This document shows positions 53,694 to 63,953 of a DNA stretch of 64,000 nt, piece after piece (the first letter of the stretch is position 1; each line of letters begins with the position of its first letter). Source of the DNA: Salibacteraceae bacterium (GTDB taxonomy: Bacteria; Bacteroidota; Bacteroidia; Flavobacteriales_G; Salibacteraceae); contig JAGYJZ010000002.1 in assembly GCA_018401875.1 (NCBI GenBank), forward strand, positions 202,806 through 266,805, written 5' to 3'. The translations under genes and the position numbers were made by a program. The notes beneath the pieces are model-generated. The model saw only the letters and a list, made by a program, of their open reading frames with translations, searched no databases and had not been told where the DNA came from.

Positions 53694-55277
53694 TTAAGAT
53701 TTCGAACGAAAATAGTTTTCTATATCCTTCAACCCTAAAGCATTTAATGTCATTTGCTTTGTGAGGCCTCCTTTTCTCGCTGCCATTACACCAAAACGCA
53801 TGTGATGAAACCCTTCTTTACGATGCGCGTCTGGATTGATCGAAATCATGACGTTTTTTTCCATGCAATAAGGTATCCACTGATAATCAATATCTAAACG
53901 CATTGGATTCGCATTTAACTCAATGGCTACATTGTTTTCGGCACAGGCATCAATTACTTTTTTATGATCAACTGGATAACCTGGTCGAGAAAGCAATAAA
54001 CGGCCTGTTGGATGTCCAAGAATACTCGTGTAAGGATTTTCAATGGCTTTGATCAATCGGGTTGTAGCCGTTTCTTTATCCATCCTCAAAACAGAATGCA
54101 CCGAAGCAACAACGAAATCAAATGTGGCCAAGATTTCACTCGAATAATCTAAGGAACCATCCATCAGAATATCACTTTCGATTCCTTTCAATATTTTAAA
54201 AGGTTGAAGCACCGCATTCAAAGCATCAATTTCTCGGTGTTGCTTCGCGATGCGATCTTCTTTTAACCCATTGGCGTAGAAAGCAGATTTTGAATGGTCG
54301 CAAACACCAAAATATGCATAGCCCAATGCTTTGAGGTAGGTTGACATTTCTTCAAGAGTGTGCATGCCATCGCTGTAAGTCGTGTGATTGTGCAATGATC
54401 CAAGCAACGCATCGTCATCAACAAGATCATCCAGGCTGTTTTTCTTCGACCAATCAATAGCCCAATGGGCATCGCGCATTTCAGGCACTACCATTTTCAC
54501 ACCCATCGAACCATACGCTTTTTCTGCATTTCCTCCGGTGTAGTTTATCGCATCAAGGTGTTGCTCACTGCACGAAAGCTTAAACACTGCTTCATCAAAT
54601 TGTGCTGCATCGACCTTGTGAAAAACCACCTCTGCATTGGTATTCGAAGTATCTGGCAGTTCCGTCACATCGCTGCTCACAACCATTTCGAGTTGATCGA
54701 TGATTAAATCGCGCCTCAACGCAGCACCAGTCTCGGAGACAAGTGCTGATGGATAACGATTCTGAATCCAAGACTTGATGTCTTCGATGAGTGGTTCAAT
54801 GGAGGCGAACAAGAATTTATGCTGATTGTCGAGCATAAACTCGATGGACTGCTTCACCTGAGCTTGTGTTTTTTTACCAAATCCTTTCAGATCGACCAAT
54901 CGATTCTCGTTGCACGCGTAGAGCAGTTCGCCAATAGATTCGATTTCCATTTCCTTCCAAATCAATCGCACCTTGCTCGGGCCGATGCCTTTGATATTGA
55001 GAATTTCGAGGATTCCTTGAGGCGTCTTCTCGAGCCATTGATTGAGGTAAGTCATTTCACCCGTATCGATGAGTTCTCGAATTTTTGGAACCAAGTTTTT
55101 GCCAATACCCGGCACGGACATCAATTGACTATCTGTCAGCGCTTTCAGAGGTTCAGCGTACTTTCCGATTTGGAATGCTGCATTGGTATACGAGCGCGTT
55201 TTAAACTTATCCTCGTTATGCAATTCCATCAATTGCCCCACCAATTTCAACACAGATGCGATTTCCTTATTCTCCAC
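53694..55277 (-). CDS. PolX-like helix-hairpin-helix / PHP domain protein
   Basis: HhH VPGIGKNLVPKIREL and IKGIGPSKVRLIW; PHP LHNHTTYSDGMHTLEEM, FGVCDHS, ASVHS, GHPTGRLLLSR, ISINPDAHR. Confidence 0.92.
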   Translation of the reverse strand: MENKEIASVLKLVGQLMELHNEDKFKTRSYTNAAFQIGKYAEPLKALTDSQLMSVPGIGKNLVPKIRELIDTGEMTYLNQWLEKTPQGILEILNIKGIGPSKVRLIWKEMEIESIGELLYACNENRLVDLKGFGKKTQAQVKQSIEFMLDNQHKFLFASIEPLIEDIKSWIQNRYPSALVSETGAALRRDLIIDQLEMVVSSDVTELPDTSNTNAEVVFHKVDAAQFDEAVFKLSCSEQHLDAINYTGGNAEKAYGSMGVKMVVPEMRDAHWAIDWSKKNSLDDLVDDDALLGSLHNHTTYSDGMHTLEEMSTYLKALGYAYFGVCDHSKSAFYANGLKEDRIAKQHREIDALNAVLQPFKILKGIESDILMDGSLDYSSEILATFDFVVASVHSVLRMDKETATTRLIKAIENPYTSILGHPTGRLLLSRPGYPVDHKKVIDACAENNVAIELNANPMRLDIDYQWIPYCMEKNVMISINPDAHRKEGFHHMRFGVMAARKGGLTKQMTLNALGLKDIENYFRSKS

Positions 55278-55390
55278 GATGCAAACAGTTATTTACGGCT
55301 TTAAAACTCAACTTCGAAAATAGCGTTCTGATGAAGATGTGATTTGTTGTGCATCAGAATAGTCAGCTCGATAATTATTTAAACCATAAA

Positions 55391-55427
55391 AAATGGGCGT
55401 AAAGAATTTGAAACTCTTCACGCCCAT
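55391..55427 (-). terminator. Rho-independent terminator after sppA
   Basis: AATGGGCGT/ACGCCCATT arms; minus strand followed by TTTTTT. Confidence 0.85.
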
Positions 55428-55463
55428 TCTTATTGTCGAGCGCTCTATTTAATAATCGGGCGC

Positions 55464-57278
55464 TTAGTATACCTGAATATCGAATAGCATTCTGGCTTGA
55501 ATGCCTTCCATTTGTTTGATTTCGTCCATTTTCTTCAGCCATTTGGCGTCATCACCAAGCACCCAAGTTGCGACTTGCGCTCGCGCGGAGCCACTGAAAT
55601 CTTTCATGAATTTCTCGAATGGGTCTGATTTTTTGGGAAGCTCGAGAAGATCATAGTCTTGAATTCCTGCCTTATTTGCAGCGTAGTCAATCGCATCTTG
55701 TAGGCCACCAAACTCATCTACTAAACCAACCTTTAGCGCATCTGCTCCTGTCCAAACGCGCCCGCGTCCAACAGAATCAACCGCTGCGTAGGACAATCCT
55801 CTTCCATCGGCTACTTTCTGGACAAACTCAGTATAAATTTGTTCTAGATAACCATTTAACAAGCCCATTTCTTCCTCATCAAAATCGCGTGCGAGCGAAC
55901 CAAAATCAGCGTGTTTGTTAGTTTTTACTCCGTCAAAGGTGATTCCCAGCTTGTCATTAAAGAATCCTTTAAAGTTTGGAATTATTCCAAAAGCACCGAT
56001 GGAACCTGTAATGGTGTTCGGCATAGCGAAAATACGATCAGCATTTGCGCTGATGTAGTAACCACCTGATGCAGCCACATCTCCGAAGGAAACCACGAAA
56101 GGCTTGGCTTCTCCTGCCAAAACGGTTTCGCGCCAAATCACATCACTCGCCAAGGCACTTCCTCCAGGTGAGCTGACCCGCAATACGATGGCCTTCACAT
56201 CTTCGTCTAACCGCGCTTCACGAATAGCCTTTGCCAAAGTTTCAGAGCCAATATTCTCTTCATCACCTTCACCACTATTGATACCACCAACCGCATAAAT
56301 CACAGCTATTTCATCTTTAAGCTCCCAGCTCTTATCTTGGTTCTTTCTTGCCGTTTTTCGCGCACTTTTAGCATACTTGGAAATGCTGATTGACTCGATG
56401 TCATCGTCTTCTTCAAGGCCGAGTTTAGTGCGAAGGTTTGACAATATTTGATCGTAATACACCAAATCGTCAATGAGACCCAAGCTCTTTGCGTCTTCTG
56501 GCTTTCTAATCGCTAGTTCATCGGCTATCCGATTAAACTCCTCAACAGAAATCCCTCGAGACGCACCGATATCAGCGAGCATTTCGCCCCAAATATTATC
56601 TATAATGCGCTGAATCTGCTCTTTGTTGGGCTCACTCATGTTCTCCCGATAAAACGGTTCAACGGCACTTTTATAAATGTTGTCAGGACCTTTGATGATG
56701 GTGGCATCCACTCCGAGTTTCTCCATAGAGCCTTTAAAGAATGCGATTTCAGTTCTTAGGCCTCTAAAATCGAGTGCTCCTTCTTGAAACATGTACACTT
56801 CTTCTGACGCTGAGGCTACATAGTATGCTCCTTGCGTGTACGCCTCTTCATAGGCCATTACAAATTTTTCAGACGAATCGCGAAACTGAACGATATGATC
56901 TCTTACCGTTTGCATGGTAGCTAACCCACCACTGAAATACGCACCTCTGATCAGCACACCTTTGATATTGGTGTCTTTAGCTGCTGCCTTGAGTGAAAAG
57001 ATGAAATCGTCAAGTTCCAATCCATTATTCCCGCTCAACCCATCTATTTGTAAACCCTCAAAAGGATTTTCGGGCGTACGTTCAACAATGCCTTTGGTCA
57101 GGTCGATGACCAAGACACTGTTTGATTTAACTTTTACATCTTGATTGCTTTTGCCAGCCATAATAGCTGAGCCAATGATGCCCGCGATAATTAATCCAGA
57201 CAAGAACACCACTAGCACAAGACCAACTATGGTTCCGAGGGTGGATGCAAAAAGGTATTTTAGAAATTGCTTCATCAT
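55464..57278 (-). CDS. sppA: signal peptide peptidase SppA, 67K type
   Basis: VLRVSSPGGSALASDVIWRE, VVSFGDVAASGGYYISANADRIFA, GSIGAFGI. Confidence 0.96.
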   Translation of the reverse strand: MMKQFLKYLFASTLGTIVGLVLVVFLSGLIIAGIIGSAIMAGKSNQDVKVKSNSVLVIDLTKGIVERTPENPFEGLQIDGLSGNNGLELDDFIFSLKAAAKDTNIKGVLIRGAYFSGGLATMQTVRDHIVQFRDSSEKFVMAYEEAYTQGAYYVASASEEVYMFQEGALDFRGLRTEIAFFKGSMEKLGVDATIIKGPDNIYKSAVEPFYRENMSEPNKEQIQRIIDNIWGEMLADIGASRGISVEEFNRIADELAIRKPEDAKSLGLIDDLVYYDQILSNLRTKLGLEEDDDIESISISKYAKSARKTARKNQDKSWELKDEIAVIYAVGGINSGEGDEENIGSETLAKAIREARLDEDVKAIVLRVSSPGGSALASDVIWRETVLAGEAKPFVVSFGDVAASGGYYISANADRIFAMPNTITGSIGAFGIIPNFKGFFNDKLGITFDGVKTNKHADFGSLARDFDEEEMGLLNGYLEQIYTEFVQKVADGRGLSYAAVDSVGRGRVWTGADALKVGLVDEFGGLQDAIDYAANKAGIQDYDLLELPKKSDPFEKFMKDFSGSARAQVATWVLGDDAKWLKKMDEIKQMEGIQARMLFDIQVY

Positions 57279-57371
57279 TTTTGATTTTAATATTCGCAGC
57301 GAAATTATCGAGTGCTGGCTTTAAAAAAGAGGATACTTGACAAGTGGTTTAAATTCGATTTTAAAAGGAAA

Positions 57372-57866
57372 ATGTATCATACCGTTTATATCCTATTGGG
57401 TTCAAATATTGGCGACAGTATCTCACACCTCAATTCAGCCCGAGTTCTGATTGAGCAAGAAATAGGTGAAATCACAAAAGCCTCTTCGATCTATAAAACC
57501 GAACCTTGGTTGATGGAGGCCGAACAATGGTTTCACAACCAAGTGCTAGAAGTGAAGTGCCAGGTTTCACCGGAAAAATTACTTCAGACGATCATTGCTC
57601 TTGAAGAAAAGCTCGGCAGAACGCGCTCAGAAAACCAAAGCTCAGGCTACGAGTCGCGGACAATCGACATGGACATCCTTTATTTCGATCAAGCGATCGT
57701 TGAGAGTGAATCGCTCATTGTGCCGCACCCGCGCATTCAGGAGCGAAGATTCGTTTTAGAGCCAATGTGTGAATTGAGTCCACTTTTCATTCATCCAATT
57801 CTTGACAAAACCCAGCGCGCTATGCTCGATATTTGCACTGACCATACAACCATTGAACGCATTTGA
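57372..57866 (+). CDS. folK: 2-amino-4-hydroxy-6-hydroxymethyldihydropteridine pyrophosphokinase
   Basis: YILLGSNIGDSISHLNSA, SIYKTEPW, GYESRTIDMDILYFD, VPHPRIQERRFVLEPM. Confidence 0.96.
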   Translation: MYHTVYILLGSNIGDSISHLNSARVLIEQEIGEITKASSIYKTEPWLMEAEQWFHNQVLEVKCQVSPEKLLQTIIALEEKLGRTRSENQSSGYESRTIDMDILYFDQAIVESESLIVPHPRIQERRFVLEPMCELSPLFIHPILDKTQRAMLDICTDHTTIERI

Positions 57867-58507
57867 TGTCAATACAATACAACAACATCAGCATTGAAGG
57901 CAATATTGGCGCAGGAAAAACAACCATCGCCAAAGCTTTAGCAAAAAAACTCGATGGCCGATTAATACTCGAGTCATTCGAAAACAACCCATTCCTTGAA
58001 TTATTCTACCACGATCAAGCGCGCTATGCTTTTCAAGTGGAGTTATTTTTCTTGGCAGAACGTTACCATCAGCTGTCTAAAAACCTATTAGGCGATATTT
58101 TTCACACGCATACTGTGTCTGACTATGTCTTTGCTAAAAGCGCCATATTCAGTGGAATCAATTTACAGCAATCAGAACACGAGCTTTTCTTAAACCTGTA
58201 TAGGATCATGGAGCGATTTATGCCCAAGCCTGATATTCTCATCTACATGCATGTTGAAGTTAATAAAGTGGTGGAGCAAATTGCTCAAAGGGGTCGATCT
58301 TATGAACAAAACATTCCGCTCGAATACCTCACCAACATTGAAAAGGCGTACATTAATTATTTCAAAGAAGAGCAGCGATTTCCAGTGATTCTTATAGAGG
58401 AAGACCCTAACTCAACACGATCAATTGAGCAAAGCCTTGCTGTGATTGAAGAGATACTAAATAAAGATTGGCCGAGTGGTTTGAGCCACCTTTCACTTAA
58501 AACATAA
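57863..58507 (+). CDS. deoxynucleoside kinase family protein (copy 2)
   Basis: IEGNIGAGKTTIAKALAKKLDGRLILESFENNPFLELFY, QRGRSYEQNI; 4-nt overlap with folK. Confidence 0.93.
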   Translation: MMSIQYNNISIEGNIGAGKTTIAKALAKKLDGRLILESFENNPFLELFYHDQARYAFQVELFFLAERYHQLSKNLLGDIFHTHTVSDYVFAKSAIFSGINLQQSEHELFLNLYRIMERFMPKPDILIYMHVEVNKVVEQIAQRGRSYEQNIPLEYLTNIEKAYINYFKEEQRFPVILIEEDPNSTRSIEQSLAVIEEILNKDWPSGLSHLSLKT

Positions 58508-58584
58508 AATGATTGTAATTCTAAGTGGCGTTACACTTATATAAATTACTTAATATTGCACCCTGCAAAACGCATAGATCAGTT

Positions 58585-60333
58585 ATGATTAAACGAAAAC
58601 CAATTAAGATGAGATCAACCTACTCAGGAATTGCGATAATAGGCGCATTAACCCTATTAGCAGTTACAGGCTGTAACCCGCTAAACAAGATGAACAAGAA
58701 ACATGGAATTGTTAAGTACACACTTGACCCTAATCCACTCGAGCTTCATGGCGACTCTGTTGCTATTAATGTTAGCGGTCGTTATCCAGCTAAATTTTTT
58801 CACAAAAAGGCTGTCGCTAATGTTAAGCCAGTAATGGTAGACATGAACGGCAACGTTGTGAAGGAGTTTGAAAACATCAAACTAATTGGAGAAGCTGCAG
58901 AAGGTGAAGGAACTAAAATCATGAAAACCGGAGGAAGCTTCAGTGTTTCAAACAAGGTTCCTTACGAAGCTTCAATGGAGAATGTAAAATTAGAAGTGCG
59001 CGTAACAGCAGGTTTCAAAACAAAAACAAAGGAATTTGACCCAGTAGCATTGGGCAATGGAACAGTGACTACTCCAATGTGGGTTCAAAGTGACGAGATG
59101 CCAATTCTTGGAATAGACAAATTCACAAAAGTTTCTCCTAGAACTATTTCTGCTGAAATCAACTACGACATTCAATCCAGTGTAGTAAAGCCAGGGGAGC
59201 TTAAGCAGGATGACATTAAAGCGGTTGAAGCGTTCATCGAGAAAGGAGTTACTTACGAATACACTTGGAAAAGCGTTGAAATCACTTCGTACGCATCACC
59301 AGACGGTGAGACTTCATTGAACGAAAACTTAGCTGGAGACAGAGCAAATACGGCCGAACGAGCTATGACTTCTTTGTTTTCTAAAAAGAAAATCAAAGCT
59401 ACTGACGAATGGTACAAAAAATCTCCAAAAGGAGAAGACTGGATTGGCTTCAAAGCAAAAATGGAAGCTTCTTCTATTGCCGATAAGGATATGATTCTTC
59501 GCATTTTAAGCATGTACAGTGATGACAGCAAGAGAGAAGAAGAAATCAAGAATTTAGCTGCAACTTACACTGTGATTGCTGAAGAAATACTTCCTCCGTT
59601 GAGAAGATCAATGATCAAAATCAACGCAGAAGAGGAAGCTAAAACAGATGATGAGCTAAAACAATTGGTGAAAGAAAACCCATCTGAATTAACTGCAGAA
59701 GAAATCCTTTACACGGCCACTCTTTACAATGATTTAAATGAAAAATTAGAAGTGTACAAAGCATGTGCTCAGGTTCACCCTAACGACTGGAGAGGCCACA
59801 ACGATGTAGGCTATGTGTTAATGCTGCAAAACAAAGTTTCTGAGGCTAAGGCTCAATTTGAGAAAGCGAATGGCGCTAGCGCAAACGAGAAAGTTGTAAT
59901 GAACAACATGGGGGCAGTTACACGTTTGATGGGCGACCGCAAAGGAGCTGCTGAGTACTACGAGAAAGCAAAAGGAGCTGGTGCAGAAGTGAACTACAAC
60001 ATTGGTATTTTAAACATCATGGATGGAAAATACGAAGATGCTGTAAGCAACATGGGAAGCTACAATACATTTAACTCAGCGTTGGCGAAAACATTGAATG
60101 GCTCTACTGAAGATGCTATCAACACCCTCGAAGCTTCTGAAGCGAAAGCAAACGCTGAAGGTTATTACCTTAAAGCTATCATCGGAGCGAGAACAAGCAA
60201 TCTTGAAATGGTTGTTCAAAACCTGAAAGCAGCCATTGAAAAAGACCAATCATTGCAAGCGAAGGCTAAAAATGATGCAGAGTTTTTAAATTACAGAGAA
60301 GAGCAGGCATTCACTACACTATTGGGAATGTAA
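58585..60333 (+). CDS. lipoprotein with OmpA-like domain followed by TPR repeats
   Basis: Lipobox LLAVTGC; VEITSYASPDGETSLNENLAGDRANTAERAM; TPR-like NDVGYVLMLQNKVSEAKAQFEKANG. Confidence 0.85.
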   Translation: MIKRKPIKMRSTYSGIAIIGALTLLAVTGCNPLNKMNKKHGIVKYTLDPNPLELHGDSVAINVSGRYPAKFFHKKAVANVKPVMVDMNGNVVKEFENIKLIGEAAEGEGTKIMKTGGSFSVSNKVPYEASMENVKLEVRVTAGFKTKTKEFDPVALGNGTVTTPMWVQSDEMPILGIDKFTKVSPRTISAEINYDIQSSVVKPGELKQDDIKAVEAFIEKGVTYEYTWKSVEITSYASPDGETSLNENLAGDRANTAERAMTSLFSKKKIKATDEWYKKSPKGEDWIGFKAKMEASSIADKDMILRILSMYSDDSKREEEIKNLAATYTVIAEEILPPLRRSMIKINAEEEAKTDDELKQLVKENPSELTAEEILYTATLYNDLNEKLEVYKACAQVHPNDWRGHNDVGYVLMLQNKVSEAKAQFEKANGASANEKVVMNNMGAVTRLMGDRKGAAEYYEKAKGAGAEVNYNIGILNIMDGKYEDAVSNMGSYNTFNSALAKTLNGSTEDAINTLEASEAKANAEGYYLKAIIGARTSNLEMVVQNLKAAIEKDQSLQAKAKNDAEFLNYREEQAFTTLLGM

Positions 60334-60352
60334 AACTCAACAAAGGTTTTCT

Positions 60353-60385
60353 AAAAAAGGGGCGTGAAATTCACGCCCCTTTTTT
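60353..60385 (+). terminator. Rho-independent terminator
   Basis: AAAAAGGGGCGTGAA-AT-TTCACGCCCC-TTTTTT long stem. Confidence 0.92.
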
Positions 60386-60460
60386 ATTTGCCGTTTCCTC
60401 ATTTGGATTTCATTCGCATTTATTAACCATTATATTTGTCCACTATACATTATAGTTACC

Positions 60461-60670
60461 ATGAATAAAGTTTACACTCTTGTCCTGTGCGCGATGTCAA
60501 TTTTTGCATTTTCATCGTGTGAAAAATGTTCCACTTGTACTACTACATCAGAAGACCCTGAAACATTCGGCAATGTCATTACAGACGAAATTTGTGGGCG
60601 CGGAAACAACTATGATGACCAAGTGGATCTCTACACCCGCAGCGATTGGGATTGTACTGAGAATAACTAG
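60461..60670 (+). CDS. small Cys-rich lipoprotein of unknown function
   Basis: MNKVYTLVLCAMSIFAFSSCEKCSTCTTTSEDPETFGN; exact TAnnTTTG (TATATTTG, 60431-60438) upstream. Confidence 0.75.
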   Translation: MNKVYTLVLCAMSIFAFSSCEKCSTCTTTSEDPETFGNVITDEICGRGNNYDDQVDLYTRSDWDCTENN

Positions 60671-61209
60671 CGATTTTCGGGCAGGTACTGCTTGAAAATT
60701 TCCCAAAGGGCAATACCGGCAGCTACTGTTACATTCAAACTATGCTTGGTTCCTAGCTGGGGTATTTCTATCACTGTGTCCGAACTATCAATAATTTTCT
60801 GGTTAACTCCGCTCACTTCGTTGCCAAGCACTAAACAGAGCTTTTGATCGCCTTTCAACTGCAATGTCTGAGGGTCGATGCTTTTCTCGCATTGCTCTAG
60901 GCTTACTATGAGATAACCTTGAGACTTCAAGAGTTTTACGGCATCCTCAGCGCTATCGTGATATGACCATTCCACACTTTCTGTTGCACCGAGTGCGGTG
61001 CGTTGGATTTCTCGGTGAGGCGGGCAGCCTGTAATGCCGCAAAGCAAAACTTCCTTGACATTAAATGAATCAGCCGTACGAAATATCGAACCCACATTCG
61101 ACAAGCTTCTTATATCATCAAGAATCAACTTGATCGGAAACTTCCGTTGCTTCTTAAACGCATCAATTGAAGGTCTTTTCAATGCTTCATTAACGAGTTT
61201 TCTGTTCAT
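60667..61209 (-). CDS. SpoU/TrmH-family RNA methyltransferase
   Basis: LDDIRSLSNVGSIFRTADSFNVKEVLLCGITGCPP, LVLGNEVSGVNQ, IPQLGTKHSLNVTVAAGIALWE. Confidence 0.94.
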   Translation of the reverse strand: MNRKLVNEALKRPSIDAFKKQRKFPIKLILDDIRSLSNVGSIFRTADSFNVKEVLLCGITGCPPHREIQRTALGATESVEWSYHDSAEDAVKLLKSQGYLIVSLEQCEKSIDPQTLQLKGDQKLCLVLGNEVSGVNQKIIDSSDTVIEIPQLGTKHSLNVTVAAGIALWEIFKQYLPENR

Positions 61210-61281
61210 AACTATTAAAAATAACGATGAGGTATTTAGAAGTACTCCGCAGAGCGATTTTAACTTTACTGTTTCACTAAA

Positions 61282-63891
61282 ATGGCTACCAAAGAAAAAA
61301 AAGATCCAAAGGAAACTCCTTTAATGAAGCAGTACTATGCCATTAAAGCGAAACACCCGAATGCGCTTTTACTTTTTCGTGTGGGCGACTTTTATGAAAC
61401 CTTCAGCGAAGATGCGATTAAGACCTCTAAAATTCTCGGTATTGTTTTAACGCAGCGTAAAAATGGGGCTTCTGCCAGTGTTGAATTGGCCGGTTTTCCT
61501 CACCACAGCTTGGACGTGTACCTTCCAAAACTCGTTCGAGCAGGCTTGCGCGTTGCCATTTGTGATCAACTCGAAGACCCAAAACAAACAAAAACAATTG
61601 TAAAGCGAGGCGTCACAGAAATGGTAACTCCAGGAGTGAGTTTTAATGCACAAATTCTGGAAAGCAATCAAAATAACTTTCTCGCGGCAATTCATTTCTC
61701 AAAAGATATTCTAGGCGCGGCTTTTTTGGATGTTTCAACAGGCGAGTTTTTCGTAGCAGAAGGCCCCAAATATTACATCGAAAAACTTATCGCAGGCTTC
61801 AATCCAAGCGAGATATTATTCGAACGAGGGCAGAAGTCAAACTACGAAGAGTTGTTTGGTAACAAATACCACACCTATCATTTAGAAGATTGGGCGTTTC
61901 AGCACGAATTTGCTTACGAGGCTTTAACCCGACAATTTAAAACACAATCGTTGAAAGGCTTTGGTGTAGAAGACCATTTCCACGCTATTATAGCAGCCGG
62001 GGCAGCATTGCACTATGTGAGCGAAACGCATCACGACCGGATACACCATATTTCACAACTCTCGCGCATTGATGGAAATGACCATGTGTGGCTTGATCGA
62101 TTCACTCAAAAAAATCTTGAATTATTCAGCACCGCCAATCAAGGCGGAAAGTCGTTGCTTGCAGTTCTAGACAAGACCATTACACCAATGGGTTCACGGC
62201 TAATGAAACAATGGTTGGCTTTTCCATTGAATAACATCGAATCCATCAATCAGCGTTTAACGTTTGTTGAGGCGTTTCACCAACATACCGAAATAAGACA
62301 ATCGCTGGCTGAACAGCTCAAAAAAATTGGCGATTTAGAGCGTATGACATCTCGTCTAGCTATTGGAAAATTAGGTCCCAAAGAAGCTATTCAACTCGCC
62401 CGCTCGCTTTCCGAAGCCAAACCTATAGCAAACGTTTTGTCAAATAACAAAACAGTTAAATCACTTGCCATAGGTTTGAGTAACTCAGATGCCGTAGTTG
62501 ACTTAATACGATCTCAACTTCAGCCCGACCCGCCCGCCCTTCTTTCAAAAGGAAATGTCATTGCCGAAGGTGTGAATGATGACTTGGACGAATTGAGAAG
62601 CATTGCCTATTCTGGCAAAGGATACTTGCTAAAGATTCAAGAAAAAGAGTCGGAAAGAACAGGAATTTCATCGCTCAAAATTGGATTCAACAATGTGTTT
62701 GGCTATTACTTAGAGGTGACGAATGTGCACAAAAACAAAGTTCCTCAAGAATGGATGCGTAAGCAAACGCTCACCAATGCCGAACGTTATATTACAGAAG
62801 AACTCAAAGAATACGAAGAGAAGATTCTTGGCGCAGAAGAAAAAATAATGGCGCTTGAAGTAAAGATTTACGAGCAATTGTTGGATCAACTCCAGCCTTC
62901 GATTTCTTCCATCCAATCCACGGCAAAGCGAATTGCTGAAATTGATTGCCTAACCACGTTCGCTCAAAATGCTCTTAATCACGGATATTGCAAACCTTCT
63001 CTTAACCAAACCCACCGCATAGAGATTAAAGCTGGAAGGCATCCCGTTATTGAACAAGAAATGCCTTTGGGCGAGTCCTACATTGCCAATGATGTAATGT
63101 TAGATAACGAAACGCAGCAAATCATCATGCTGACGGGTCCAAACATGGCTGGAAAAAGCGCGTTATTGCGGCAAACCGCACTCATATCATTGATGGCACA
63201 AGTGGGAAGCTTTGTACCCGCCAAAACCGCAGAACTAGGGCTCATCGACAAACTATTTACGCGTGTTGGAGCCAGCGACAATATATCGCAAGGCGAATCT
63301 ACCTTCATGGTTGAAATGAATGAAACGGCAAGTATCTTGAACAACTTGTCAAATCGAAGCTTGATTCTTTTAGATGAAATCGGACGCGGAACGAGCACCT
63401 ACGATGGCATATCAATCGCTTGGTCGATCGCTGAATATTTGCACGAACACCCCGGTAAGCCGCTTACACTTTTCGCAACGCACTACCACGAATTGAACGA
63501 AATGGCCGATAGTTTTAAGCGAATTAAAAACTTCACGATTTCAATCAATGAGACCAAGGATAAGATCGTCTTTTTAAGAAAGCTGATTCCTGGTGGCAGC
63601 GAACACAGTTTTGGAATTCACGTGGCAAAAATGGCCGGCATGCCAAGCTCACTCATCAAACGCGCCCAAATCATTTTGAATGAACTTGAGCAATCAAATA
63701 GAAGCGATCTTTCAAAAGATGCATTGAAAAGTGCAAAAGAAGACATGCAATTGAGCTTTTTTCAGTTGGATGATCCAGTGCTATCTCAAATCAGAGACGA
63801 AATTTCTAACATCGATATCAATTCACTCACCCCTGTGGAAGCGCTGTTCAAGCTGAATGAAATCAAGAAAGTGATTGGAAAAAAGTCATAA
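61282..63891 (+). CDS. mutS: DNA mismatch repair protein MutS
   Basis: LLLFRVGDFYETFSEDA, TGPNMAGKSALLRQTALISLMAQ, LLDEIGRGTSTYDGISIAWS. Confidence 0.99.
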   Translation: MATKEKKDPKETPLMKQYYAIKAKHPNALLLFRVGDFYETFSEDAIKTSKILGIVLTQRKNGASASVELAGFPHHSLDVYLPKLVRAGLRVAICDQLEDPKQTKTIVKRGVTEMVTPGVSFNAQILESNQNNFLAAIHFSKDILGAAFLDVSTGEFFVAEGPKYYIEKLIAGFNPSEILFERGQKSNYEELFGNKYHTYHLEDWAFQHEFAYEALTRQFKTQSLKGFGVEDHFHAIIAAGAALHYVSETHHDRIHHISQLSRIDGNDHVWLDRFTQKNLELFSTANQGGKSLLAVLDKTITPMGSRLMKQWLAFPLNNIESINQRLTFVEAFHQHTEIRQSLAEQLKKIGDLERMTSRLAIGKLGPKEAIQLARSLSEAKPIANVLSNNKTVKSLAIGLSNSDAVVDLIRSQLQPDPPALLSKGNVIAEGVNDDLDELRSIAYSGKGYLLKIQEKESERTGISSLKIGFNNVFGYYLEVTNVHKNKVPQEWMRKQTLTNAERYITEELKEYEEKILGAEEKIMALEVKIYEQLLDQLQPSISSIQSTAKRIAEIDCLTTFAQNALNHGYCKPSLNQTHRIEIKAGRHPVIEQEMPLGESYIANDVMLDNETQQIIMLTGPNMAGKSALLRQTALISLMAQVGSFVPAKTAELGLIDKLFTRVGASDNISQGESTFMVEMNETASILNNLSNRSLILLDEIGRGTSTYDGISIAWSIAEYLHEHPGKPLTLFATHYHELNEMADSFKRIKNFTISINETKDKIVFLRKLIPGGSEHSFGIHVAKMAGMPSSLIKRAQIILNELEQSNRSDLSKDALKSAKEDMQLSFFQLDDPVLSQIRDEISNIDINSLTPVEALFKLNEIKKVIGKKS

Positions 63892-63953
63892 ACGAGATTT
63901 TTTTAAAAGAGCACGTCCTATAAGCTAGAAACATTTATTTTTGCCGTCCTTTT

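Noticed and set aside
54819-55304. 161-aa plus-strand ORF opposite the PolX-like gene
   Set aside because: Shadow ORF; composition reflects the reverse complement of the coding strand
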